NCBI RefSeq assembly: GCF_002964605.1
Contig: NZ_PQDH01000014.1
Coordinates: 1-64,000, forward strand
Source: Vallitalea okinawensis
GTDB lineage: Bacteria; Bacillota; Clostridia; Lachnospirales; PQDH01
DNA: 64,000 nt
Direction: 5' to 3'
The notes under the pieces were generated by a model. The model did not search any database, was not told where the DNA came from, and saw only the letters and a program-made list of their open reading frames with translations. Positions 1 to 7,723 of this stretch are shown here, one piece after another. Every line of letters begins with the position of its first letter. The stretch's first letter is position 1. A program made the translations under genes and the position numbers.

Positions 1-295
1 CTTCTACTGCTGGGTCTTCTGTCACTGCTTCTTCTACTGCTGGGTCTTCTGTTGCTGCTTCTTCTACTGCTGGGTCTCCTGGTTCTGAAATACCCTCTCC
101 AGCAACTTGTATGATTGTATCATCAACTAACTCCTCAGTTAATAATGCTAGAGGGTCGATAATTTGGGGCTGCTGATGTAAAACAGTTATATCTCCTTCA
201 ATGATTAACTCTTTTTTCCACCTGCCATACCCGCCGGACATCAATACAAGTGCAAATATACTACTTATACCTATTATAATGATCTTTCTTCTCAC
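1..295 (-). CDS. Exported protein with acidic 10-residue repeats (partial, runs off left edge)
   Basis: I do not recognise a named family. Reading starts at a GTG (293-295) with a GGAGG ribosome site about 7 bases upstream. The protein begins MRRKIIIIGISSIF, a basic stretch then a hydrophobic segment, followed by GYGRWKKELIIEGDI. That resembles the YAxW...L.I.G.V pattern found after the cleavage site of SipW-cognate (TasA/camelysin-like) precursors. From about residue 78 it runs into tandem 10-residue units of the type PAVEEAxTED, coded by 30-base DNA repeats at 1-30, 31-60 and 61-90; the repeat continues outside the window. It lies 18 bases downstream of another small exported protein in what looks like one operon with a two-component system. 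A cell-surface or matrix role is inference. Confidence 0.6.
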   Translation of the reverse strand, partial: MRRKIIIIGISSIFALVLMSGGYGRWKKELIIEGDITVLHQQPQIIDPLALLTEELVDDTIIQVAGEGISEPGDPAVEEAATEDPAVEEAVTEDPAVE

Positions 296-313
296 ACCTA
301 TACCTCCATCCTT

Positions 314-811
314 TTATTTCCACTGATTAAATATTAATTTGTATTCAAAAGTATGTTGAGTTTCTGTTGTCACACCATCATCTATATTTTTAGCTTGAAT
401 ATGCAAGTGAACATCATCGTCTGAGATTCTAATGGACTGAACGATTTCATCATTATCAATCATATCTAAATCTTCAAACTTAAAGGGTATTGTTCCATCA
501 TCACCTATCTCAATGTATATTTCGTCCTCATAAGCTGATCTAATATTTCCGCTAATTTTTACTTTATTATCTCTTATGTCTACATCAAGATATTCTTGGG
601 TATTATCATCCATAATTCTAAAAGTACTTAGATTCTCCTCAATAAAAAATGGCTCCATAGTTCCAGTTGAAACTGACGCTCTTATGTCTAAATCATTATT
701 CCATGTAGCATAACTTATTCCTATCAAATTAAGTGCTACTATTGATGTCAAACACATTATAGACTTATTTGAGATTTTGCTTATTTTTCTTTTATTTCTT
801 CCCACCTTCAT
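314..811 (-). CDS. Small exported protein, SipW-cognate signal-peptide type
   Basis: A 165-residue protein with a basic N-terminus (KVGRNKRK), a hydrophobic segment around residues 18-34, and then SYATWNNDLDIRASVSTGTM. The A-x-W plus L.I...VSTG pattern is typical of precursors processed by the SipW signal peptidase, such as TasA- and camelysin-like matrix proteins. The mature part is short, acidic and predicted to be beta-rich. It follows the response regulator by 41 bases and precedes a similar protein by 18 bases, so all are probably co-transcribed. No SipW peptidase gene is visible in this window. Family assignment rests on the N-terminal pattern only. Confidence 0.6.
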   Translation of the reverse strand: MKVGRNKRKISKISNKSIMCLTSIVALNLIGISYATWNNDLDIRASVSTGTMEPFFIEENLSTFRIMDDNTQEYLDVDIRDNKVKISGNIRSAYEDEIYIEIGDDGTIPFKFEDLDMIDNDEIVQSIRISDDDVHLHIQAKNIDDGVTTETQHTFEYKLIFNQWK

Positions 812-852
812 TCACCCTTCGCTACATTATCTTTCATACTCATTATTTTGCC

Positions 853-1464
853 TTATTGTATAATTTTATTGGCATATAGAGCTGCTTCTGTACGGTGACT
901 CAAGTTTAGCTTACCTAGTATATTACTAACATGTTTTTTAACCGTATATTCAGAAATAAACAATTTTTTAGCAATTTCATTATTACTTAAGCCTACAGCT
1001 ATTTCATTCAAAACATCTTGTTCTCTCGATGTTAATACATCAAATGATTTATTTCCTCGCGTTAAGTTATATTCCATAATCATAGGGTCATAATATTTTT
1101 TTCCTCTCATGATAACGTGAAGCGCATAAATTAAGTCTTCTGTTATGGCTTCTTTTAGAATATAGCCATCTACTTCCATTCTTTTAGCACGTGTAAAGTC
1201 TTCGTTATGGATTGATGATGTTAATATGACATATTTCATTTGCTTTCTTATTTTTCTAGCTTGTTTCACTAAACTCAATCCATCCTCATGCCCTAATCTT
1301 AAGTCAATTATGGCTAAATCAGGTTCTTCTTCTTTAATTAAACGTAAGGTCTGTTCTATATTGGATGCTTCAAAAAAATTTTTACAACAACGGTCCATTG
1401 CTAACACTGAAATAAGACCTTTTCTAACTAAAGGATGATCATCAACTACAAGTATCTTCACCAA
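853..1464 (-). CDS. NarL/LuxR-family response regulator
   Basis: A 203-residue DNA-binding response regulator. The receiver domain (about residues 1-120) has the acidic pair D8-D9, the phospho-acceptor D54 in AIIDLRLG, and the conserved lysine in ILKEA. The C-terminal LuxR-type helix-turn-helix (about 140-200) shows LTSREQDVLNEIAVGLSNNEIA and VKKHVSNILGKL. It lies 18 bases downstream of its probable partner kinase and 41 bases upstream of the exported-protein genes, which are plausible targets or co-transcribed partners. The acceptor and HTH residues are complete, so it should be functional. Confidence 0.93.
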   Translation of the reverse strand: MVKILVVDDHPLVRKGLISVLAMDRCCKNFFEASNIEQTLRLIKEEEPDLAIIDLRLGHEDGLSLVKQARKIRKQMKYVILTSSIHNEDFTRAKRMEVDGYILKEAITEDLIYALHVIMRGKKYYDPMIMEYNLTRGNKSFDVLTSREQDVLNEIAVGLSNNEIAKKLFISEYTVKKHVSNILGKLNLSHRTEAALYANKIIQ

Positions 1465-1482
1465 ATCTCCTCCATAGAAAAA

Positions 1483-3168
1483 TTATATGACTAATGAAAT
1501 GTTTTCTATTTCAAAAACAATATTAATATTGGTTCCTTTTCCTATATTACTATCAATATTTATGTGCCCTTTTAAAGCATATACTAAATTATATATATTC
1601 TTTAACCCCAAACCTTTATTACTTTTTTTCGACTTTTCATCAAATCCTACACCATTATCCAATATCATTAATTCAAGAGATTGTGGGTTAATAGAAATAC
1701 AAATATCAATATTCTTTGCCTTTCCATGCCTAATTGCATTACCTGTACTTTCGCAAATAATTCTGTAAATCCCTTTCTTAAGATTAAAGTTTAATAATTC
1801 TTGATTTCCATTCAGAGTAAGGTTAATGTTAACGTTATGTAACTTTGAAAGCCCATTTATATAATCCTTTACTTCTGATTCAAAAGTATTTTCACCTTTT
1901 TCCTTCCAACTAAGCTTATATATAACTGTTCTTAGTTCTTTCATTGCTAGTTGTGATGCATTTTTTATATCACAAATAATATCTTCGTATTCTTCAGATG
2001 TCATTTTTGAATGATTCAAATGTAATGCATGAGTAGCACAGGATATAGCAAACAACCTTTGACATACACTATCATGTATTTCATTAGCAATACGATTTTG
2101 CTCTTCATTAATAAGCATTCGTTCATTCATTTCTTCCAAATTAAGTTTCTCAAGTATAATTGAGCTTAGATCTGATAAAAAATTCAACTGCTTAATGTTT
2201 TGATGATAGAAGAGACTAGAACTACACTTATTGTTTTCAATGCCTAAAATACCATAATGCTTATATGAAGAACTTATATTAATTAATATATACTCTTGTG
2301 AATTTAATTCTATTTTCGAAGGTTCGTCTGACTCTTGTATATGATAAAAATCCCTTTCTAGCCGCTGCTCTAATTCATAACGCCTTTCTTCTGATAAATT
2401 CTCAAGTCCATAATTCCTATAATCGTCATCTTCCGTATAATAAAATATTACTGTCGTTGATTTAGTAATTTTTTTTATATACTTAACAAGTAATTTGATA
2501 GTCTCTTCCTTACTATGCTGAGTAGATAGCGATTCTATTGCCTGATATAGTCCCATAATGTAGTCAATAGACTCGTTAGATCTCTCATATATTTGAGTCA
2601 ATTCAGCGTTTAATGCTATGAGTTCTATTCCCTTATTATTTAACATTTTATTCTGTTTGAATAATAATGTTAAAACAACCGTCATAAGAATAAAGCTAAG
2701 AATTAAATTAGAATGGCTTATAACAAAATATATAAACATTTGATCTGAATTTATGAACCTATACGAAATCGTTAACGTTATTATTAAGTATAGGAATAAA
2801 TTAATCCACTTATAACGCTTGGGTAAAAAAAATATAGAAACAAGTATAGTATTTAGCGCATACCAAATATATGCACTATCTAGCCCACCCGTAGGGATCA
2901 AAATTAAAGAAATTCCTAGAGTTTCAATAATCGTTAGAACTTTCACAAAATTTCGATCATTTATATTTCTCTTGTATAGCTTCATGATTATTCTAGAAGA
3001 TATAATTACACTTGATATGACTATTAATTCGACTAAAATTGGATTATTATTAGATATTAAATAAAATATTGATGTTATTAGAGTTGAAAAATTTCTATAT
3101 AATATTATCATCTTTAAATTATCTGATGCTTTTGTATATTCTTTTATATCCTTTAGTACATGGCTCAT
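1483..3168 (-). CDS. NarL-type sensor histidine kinase (HisKA_3), membrane-bound
   Basis: A 561-residue sensor kinase. The first 175 residues hold about five or six hydrophobic segments, consistent with a polytopic membrane sensor. The middle (about 200-340) looks like a GAF-type domain. The dimerisation/phospho-acceptor motif NEIHDSVCQRLFAI places the phosphorylated His at residue 365, and a HATPase domain follows with N, DNGVGFD and GKGTNINIVF boxes. This is the NarX/DegS architecture and matches the LuxR-type regulator immediately downstream. The ligand is unknown. No HAMP domain is seen. Confidence 0.92.
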   Translation of the reverse strand: MSHVLKDIKEYTKASDNLKMIILYRNFSTLITSIFYLISNNNPILVELIVISSVIISSRIIMKLYKRNINDRNFVKVLTIIETLGISLILIPTGGLDSAYIWYALNTILVSIFFLPKRYKWINLFLYLIITLTISYRFINSDQMFIYFVISHSNLILSFILMTVVLTLLFKQNKMLNNKGIELIALNAELTQIYERSNESIDYIMGLYQAIESLSTQHSKEETIKLLVKYIKKITKSTTVIFYYTEDDDYRNYGLENLSEERRYELEQRLERDFYHIQESDEPSKIELNSQEYILINISSSYKHYGILGIENNKCSSSLFYHQNIKQLNFLSDLSSIILEKLNLEEMNERMLINEEQNRIANEIHDSVCQRLFAISCATHALHLNHSKMTSEEYEDIICDIKNASQLAMKELRTVIYKLSWKEKGENTFESEVKDYINGLSKLHNVNINLTLNGNQELLNFNLKKGIYRIICESTGNAIRHGKAKNIDICISINPQSLELMILDNGVGFDEKSKKSNKGLGLKNIYNLVYALKGHINIDSNIGKGTNINIVFEIENISLVI

Positions 3169-3263
3169 TTGCTTCCTCCGTAGAAATTACGCTAATACAT
3201 TTCATTGTAATATTACCATAATTTGTAAATCAAGTCAAGAATACTTCACATCATTATGAAAAA

Positions 3264-3297
3264 ACCTCCCATTAGCACAAAATATCTAATTGGAGGT
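3264..3297 (-). terminator. Intrinsic terminator of the thioesterase gene
   Basis: Inverted arms ACCTCC...GGAGGT and ATTAG...CTAAT form a stem which, read on the minus strand, is followed by TTTTTT. It sits directly downstream of the thioesterase stop codon. Confidence 0.7.
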
Positions 3298-3307
3298 AGT
3301 TAATAAC

Positions 3308-3730
3308 TTATTGTAATTCACTCAAACTATGTAGTAAATTCCATACTTCAATATTTACTTTTTTCAAGTTGACTAGTTTAAGATTTTTATCTGTAATGGC
3401 ATGTACTGTTTTCCCTGTAGCTAAAATCTTCATATCGGCTTCACGAATAACTTCATAAGACATCGTGAACTTAGCTGCTTTTAGTTCATCAATAAAACTC
3501 TTAATGATAAGGATATCTTCATACCTAGCTCCTTCTTTATACTTGCAAGAACTTTCTACTAAAGGGAACATAATACCCTGTTCCTCGATCTCTCTATAAG
3601 GTAATCCGCCTTCTGCAAGTAATTCAGTTCTTCCAACTTCAAACCATGGATAATATCTTGAATGATGTACAACACCCATCTGATCTGTCTCAGCATACCT
3701 CACTTTTATTTTTGTTTCATTAACTGCCAT
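3308..3730 (-). CDS. Acyl-CoA thioesterase, YbgC/4-hydroxybenzoyl-CoA thioesterase family
   Basis: A 140-residue single hotdog-fold thioesterase that hydrolyses acyl-CoA thioesters in the cytoplasm. The N-terminal signature RYAETDQMGVVHHSRYYPWFE carries the catalytic Asp16 typical of the YbgC/4HBT family, and the length is normal. An AGAGGAAA ribosome site precedes the ATG. It is a single-gene unit with its own terminator. The physiological substrate cannot be told from sequence. Confidence 0.9.
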   Translation of the reverse strand: MAVNETKIKVRYAETDQMGVVHHSRYYPWFEVGRTELLAEGGLPYREIEEQGIMFPLVESSCKYKEGARYEDILIIKSFIDELKAAKFTMSYEVIREADMKILATGKTVHAITDKNLKLVNLKKVNIEVWNLLHSLSELQ

Positions 3731-3918
3731 AAGATTTCCTCTTTTCTTACAATATTAACTTCTTTTTAATATTATATCATTAAATATCCAACACCTCTAC
3801 AATATTACGATTTATATAGCTTTTTTCATCACAATAATACAAATCTATGAATATACTAAAACATGAGGATGTTATGTTACAAACATACCATAAAAATACC
3901 ATGAAGGAGGAAGCATAT

Positions 3919-4443
3919 ATGAACTGTGGTTATTTAAAAGGTTTATCTGCACTAGGCGCTGGCTTAACAATGGTAGTGGGCATTGGAGTAGGAGAAGGTA
4001 TGGGATTAGCAACTGCAGCTGCAGTTGAAGGTATTGCAAGACAACCCGAAGCTTTTGATACAATCATGGATGGGTTAGTACTAGGCAATAATATTACTCT
4101 CATTCCATTAATTGCAGCTTTCTTAATAGCTCTTTGTCTTATACGTTTAGCAAAGGCTAGTAACTGTTATGTTAATTGTGATACCGGTTTAGATTGTGGC
4201 ATTAATATTGGACTAGCTTCTTTAGGTTCAGGTATTTCGGTTATAGGTGGGATAGGTGCTGCAAAAGGCATAGGTATTGCTACTGCAGCCGCAATTGAAG
4301 GTATTGCACGACAACCCGAAGCTACTGAAAAGATAATTGAAGCACTTATAATCGGGAACTTATATGCTTTAATATCTGTATTAGCTTCATTTATTGTAGC
4401 CATAATGTTAATAAGGATTGCTCAGAGTAAAGTTATTCAATGA
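3919..4443 (+). CDS. Orphan tandem F-type ATP synthase c-subunit-like protein lacking the ion-binding Glu
   Basis: Start chosen at 3919, where AAGGAGG (3904-3910) stands 8 bases upstream; an upstream in-frame ATG at 3847 has no ribosome site. The 174-residue protein is two copies of a c-subunit hairpin 90 residues apart. Each has a Gly-rich first helix and the loop motif EGIARQPEA (residues 37-45 and 127-135), the hallmark of F-type c subunits. In c subunits an Asp/Glu in helix 2 carries the proton or sodium ion. By alignment from the ARQPE loop, that position is Leu61 in repeat 1 and Leu151 in repeat 2. Helix 1 instead carries Glu26 in repeat 1 and Lys116 at the equivalent place in repeat 2. 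The linker is Cys-rich (C83, C87, C93). No other ATP synthase gene is nearby. Function unknown; transport activity by the usual mechanism is doubtful. Confidence 0.85.
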   Translation: MNCGYLKGLSALGAGLTMVVGIGVGEGMGLATAAAVEGIARQPEAFDTIMDGLVLGNNITLIPLIAAFLIALCLIRLAKASNCYVNCDTGLDCGINIGLASLGSGISVIGGIGAAKGIGIATAAAIEGIARQPEATEKIIEALIIGNLYALISVLASFIVAIMLIRIAQSKVIQ

Positions 4444-4469
4444 TACCAATGTAACTTCATTATTATATT

Positions 4470-4494
4470 AGGAACCTGTTGTATTTAGGTTCCT
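4470..4494 (+). terminator. Intrinsic terminator after the c-subunit-like gene
   Basis: Perfect 8-bp stem AGGAACCT / AGGTTCCT with a 9-base loop, followed by TTTATTC, 27 bases after the stop codon. Confidence 0.75.
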
Positions 4495-4514
4495 TTATTC
4501 TCATTCTTTACTCT

Positions 4515-4790
4515 TTATTTTTTATTAACATACAGAGATCCATCACTTTGCAATTCTGCATATATTACTTTTTCTTTTGATTCTATTCCATATAACCTAA
4601 GTTGACATTCTAGCCATTCTTCACTAAGATTAAACTCCCTTAAATTTTTACTTACAACTCTACCATCTACAATAATTTCAGAAGGCAAATACTCACGTAG
4701 AGTTATAGGGAGATTTAAATTTCGTGTCATGACTAATATAATTTAAAAACCTATAAATGTTTTAAATACGACTTGTAAAGTAGTAATCAT
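4515..4790 (-). pseudogene. Broken yetF-like gene (DUF421) with internal deletion
   Basis: The longest open part (4515-4730, 71 residues) matches the soluble C-terminal domain of YetF/DUF421 membrane proteins: PSEIIVDGRVVSKNL, then LECQLRLYGIESKEKVIYAELQSDGSLYV. It has no ribosome site at its ATG. In the same frame upstream, an ATG at 4790 with a good GGAGGGA site encodes MITTLQVVFKTFIGF, which looks like the start of a first membrane helix, and then hits TAA at 4743-4745. Intact YetF proteins have about three helices and 200 or more residues, so roughly 60-70 residues between these parts are gone. I infer a deletion remnant. Expression of the C-terminal domain alone cannot be excluded. Confidence 0.6.
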
Positions 4791-4972
4791 TACTCCCTCC
4801 ATACTTGGATTCATTTACCAATGTGTATAGCATTAGTATGTAACAACGCTCCCTTTTTATGTGAACGCCAAAATTATCTATATGTTTAATAATGTTAACA
4901 TATTGTATAAGCACTATTTTCATATTAGGGAATACATTGATAGTGTAAGATAAAAAGAGAGGTGGTTTGAAT

Positions 4973-5497
4973 ATGTGCGACGTATTTAGGAAGATACATA
5001 GAAATGATTATATTATAAGTTCATCAACTGAAGAATACCATCAACAACCCTTTAATCCACTGCCAAAAAAACAGCAACCTATTATACACCAATTACTTGA
5101 ATCTGCTGCATCAATGGAATTAGCTATGGCCAAGCTTTTAGACGCAGAATGTAAAACCTTAGAAATGCTTATAAAAAACTTTACAGAATCTACTTCCTCT
5201 GATATGGCTATTAATAACGTATCTTGTGAAAGTGATTTAGATGATATACTTAAAAGTATACAATTACTTTATTCTGCTGCACAAATGGAAGCCGATTTTT
5301 CCAATATATCGGAGGATGAAAGTAAGAAAATAGAGTTGCTACTTAAGTCTCTGGAGGATACAGATGAATCAGTCTCTACAGTAAATGATATCAAAGAAAT
5401 ATCTGCTAACTTGAAAGAAATTATTATTGCTATTACTAGCATTGAGCATGATATATTGCAAAAAATTAAAGCTGTTTTAGCTCTGTCCCATCTATAA
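4973..5497 (+). CDS. Hypothetical protein with helical SAAxME-type repeats
   Basis: Start chosen at ATG 4973, 8 bases after AGAGGTGG (4957-4964); a TTG at 4967 is too close to that site. The 174-residue cytoplasmic protein has a polar N-terminus with FNPLPKKQQPII and then two related helical stretches: LLESAASMELAMAKLLDAE...LEMLIKNF and LLYSAAQMEADFSNISEDE...IELLLKSL. A weaker third copy is ITSIEHDILQKIKAVL. Similar SxAxxE/LxAE helical repeats occur in uncharacterised proteins of spore-forming clostridia, so a spore-related role is possible but unproven. Confidence 0.7.
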   Translation: MCDVFRKIHRNDYIISSSTEEYHQQPFNPLPKKQQPIIHQLLESAASMELAMAKLLDAECKTLEMLIKNFTESTSSDMAINNVSCESDLDDILKSIQLLYSAAQMEADFSNISEDESKKIELLLKSLEDTDESVSTVNDIKEISANLKEIIIAITSIEHDILQKIKAVLALSHL

Positions 5498-5504
5498 AAA
5501 AATG

Positions 5505-5544
5505 CCCTGCTATATGGATGATTCTACTCATCTTTATAGCAGGG
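5505..5544. terminator. Bidirectional terminator between convergent genes
   Basis: Arms CCCTGCTATA and TATAGCAGGG pair perfectly. On the minus strand they are followed by CATTTTTTT, serving the SLH/LRR gene; on the plus strand they follow the helical-repeat gene directly. Confidence 0.75.
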
Positions 5545-5619
5545 TACTTTAGTACATACTTATCAACAGTATTTATTCTTATCTACCCTTTTATAGACCC
5601 AAACATGACCATATTCTAT

Positions 5620-7386
5620 CTAATAAACTACTTTCTCTATCTTATCAATTATTAAATGTAAATTAGTTAATGATTGATTTCCTTGTAATTCTACGTACTT
5701 TAACTTTTCTAGCTCTAATAAAGGTGAAATATCAATAATATTATTATGACCTAAACTTGCATGTGCTAAATTTGTTAAACTTGATAACGGAGTGATATCT
5801 TCTAAATTATGATTTCCGTATATATATACTTTTTCCAAGTTAATTAAATTCTCTATAGGCTCTAAACTAACGATATCAGAATAGTTTATCTCTATTGAAT
5901 TAAGACCCAAAAAGTACTCAAGACCTTGTAAATTTTTTATTTTACCATTATTATTAGAAAAATGTTGAAGATCTACAATATCCATGAATCTAATAGGTTC
6001 ATCAGGTAATAATCCACTTGAATTTTTGATAACACTTCTTAGTACGGGGTCATTTATTATTATCTCTCTGCTTCTAGGTATCAAATCAATTAAGTTAGGT
6101 GTAATGTTAAAGTTTGATATAATGTAATCGCTTGACCTTAGTAACTCAACTGCATCTTGCTGTTCGTTAAAGAAATCTTCCTTAGAAATAATTATCTCAA
6201 TTATATTACCTGGTAAAACCAAATTATTAGTTATTGTAAATTCTTTGTTATTAACTACCGAACGTAATATGGCACCATTCATATTGATTGGATTATTAGT
6301 TCTATTAATTATTTTGACACTTCCAGATAAGCTTTGAGTTACAATTTTTAGATCACCTGCTTCAACTTCTTCTATTAGTTCTATATTATTTTCAATAAGA
6401 CTTAAGTCATTAAAATCGTTATCTCCATTAATCTCAATTTTAGAAAGCTCTAAGTTCCTTATCTCATCAAGATTCTTTATTGAGTTTTGATATATATTTA
6501 GATACTCTAGTTTGTCTAGATTATGTAAGGACTCCAGTTTATCAATTTGATTATTACTTACATCTAGTTTGTTAAGGTTAGAAAAATATTCTAGCCCATC
6601 AAGATTTTTAATATTAAGACCACTTAAATCTAAAGAGGTTATGTTTAAAACATCGTTATATTCTATAGTTTTCGTTTGATTATTTAGTAATGTTCTAATA
6701 TGTTGCTCTAAATTTTCATCAGTAAAAACAATTTTATTATCGTATACTTCTAGGCCTATATCCTTTGCTATAGAATAACTTATAACATTATTATTTACTA
6801 AATATTGAATGAGTGTTAGGTTAGAATTTTTCATATTAGTATTAAGAGTTTGATATGATAAATATGCTATATCACTTCTTAAAAAATCTTTTGAGTATAA
6901 TAATTGTTCATCATATTCATCATATAAACCGTATGAATTTCCATAGCTTATTGCTGTATTCCAAGAAAAATCACCTAATGTATCCTCATATCCCAATGCT
7001 CTTAAAATCAATGTAACATAAGACTTTGCTAGCATTAAATCATCTGAACCAAACTGTGTATCTGATATACCTTTTGTATAGCCATTTTCATAAGCCCATC
7101 CTATATAATTATTTGCCCACTCAGGGACATCGGTAAATGGATGTGAGTAAGTTCCATTGTTAGCTTCTTTTTCTTTACCAATTAATCTGATAAACATAAC
7201 TAATCCTTCAATACGATTTGGTTCCCTTTCTAATTCAAATCCCTCTCCTGTACCTTGGAAAATATTAATCTCTTTTAATTTGTCAGCATAGATTTCATAA
7301 TCAATTATGTTATTCGCAAGTACACTAATAGTGCTAGATAAAAAAAACAAAAAACCTATCATTATAGGAAATAACTTTCTATTCAT
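5620..7386 (-). CDS. Surface protein with SLH-like domains and leucine-rich repeats
   Basis: Start placed at ATG 7386 (MNRKLFPIM), 8 bases after AAGGAGATGG, giving 588 residues; an upstream ATG at 7416 lacks a site. A signal peptide spans about residues 1-24. Next come S-layer-homology-like repeats, seen in HPFTDVPEWANNYIGWAYENGYTKG and again around SYGNSYGLYDEY, which would anchor the protein to cell-wall polymers. The remainder holds two blocks of internalin-type leucine-rich repeats (for example NLNKLDVSNNQIDKLESL) separated by a beta-rich non-repeat section. LRRs normally bind proteins. It is a single-gene unit. The binding partner is unknown. Confidence 0.85.
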   Translation of the reverse strand: MNRKLFPIMIGFLFFLSSTISVLANNIIDYEIYADKLKEINIFQGTGEGFELEREPNRIEGLVMFIRLIGKEKEANNGTYSHPFTDVPEWANNYIGWAYENGYTKGISDTQFGSDDLMLAKSYVTLILRALGYEDTLGDFSWNTAISYGNSYGLYDEYDEQLLYSKDFLRSDIAYLSYQTLNTNMKNSNLTLIQYLVNNNVISYSIAKDIGLEVYDNKIVFTDENLEQHIRTLLNNQTKTIEYNDVLNITSLDLSGLNIKNLDGLEYFSNLNKLDVSNNQIDKLESLHNLDKLEYLNIYQNSIKNLDEIRNLELSKIEINGDNDFNDLSLIENNIELIEEVEAGDLKIVTQSLSGSVKIINRTNNPINMNGAILRSVVNNKEFTITNNLVLPGNIIEIIISKEDFFNEQQDAVELLRSSDYIISNFNITPNLIDLIPRSREIIINDPVLRSVIKNSSGLLPDEPIRFMDIVDLQHFSNNNGKIKNLQGLEYFLGLNSIEINYSDIVSLEPIENLINLEKVYIYGNHNLEDITPLSSLTNLAHASLGHNNIIDISPLLELEKLKYVELQGNQSLTNLHLIIDKIEKVVY

Positions 7387-7505
7387 TAAATCCATCTCCT
7401 TTTGTAAATAATGCATTTACAGAAAACTTATACTTTTACATCAAAATACATTATACTCCTTTGTGCTAATAATTTCAACTTTATGGAAATTAATGTAACT
7501 ATCTG

Positions 7506-7625
7506 TTACCCCCCATTGCTTAAGCATGAAAAATAATTTTTAATGTGTTGGTGAGTAACGAGCTCAATTAAATTACGTATCTTGCAATCATATATAAACG
7601 CTCTTATAACATCTTTATAAGACAT
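7506..7625 (-). pseudogene. Remnant of a tyrosine recombinase N-terminal domain
   Basis: A 39-codon frame begins at ATG 7625 with AGGAG 8 bases upstream; that site lies inside the yebC terminator stem. The product MSYKDVIRAFIYDCKIRNL followed by IELVTHQHIKNYFSCLSN resembles two separated parts of the SAM-like core-binding domain of XerC/D-type integrases (F-x-x-x-C-x-I-R-x-L at the start; VTHxHIKxYF later). The intervening 25 or so residues and the whole catalytic domain are absent. I read it as a deletion scrap of a mobile-element integrase; it could be a chance short frame. Confidence 0.45.
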
Positions 7626-7630
7626 AAAAA

Positions 7631-7672
7631 AAACTCCTACATTAATGATATACATTAATATAGAAGGAGTTT
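7631..7672 (-). terminator. yebC terminator
   Basis: Long hairpin with arms AAACTCCT / AGGAGTTT and inner ATTAATG / CATTAAT, followed on the minus strand by TTTTTTTT, about 50 bases after the yebC stop. Confidence 0.8.
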
Positions 7673-7723
7673 GTTTTGTCGAGTCTATAACCATTTATAT
7701 AAGTCACTTTCAGCACTTTGTTC

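Noticed and set aside
1-90. Three 30-base repeats that could suggest a CRISPR array
   Set aside because: They are direct tandem repeats without spacers, lie in an open reading frame and encode an acidic 10-residue unit.
3847-3918. 24-residue N-terminal extension of the c-subunit-like protein
   Set aside because: No ribosome site at 3847, while an ideal AAGGAGG precedes ATG 3919; the extension also does not look like a signal peptide.
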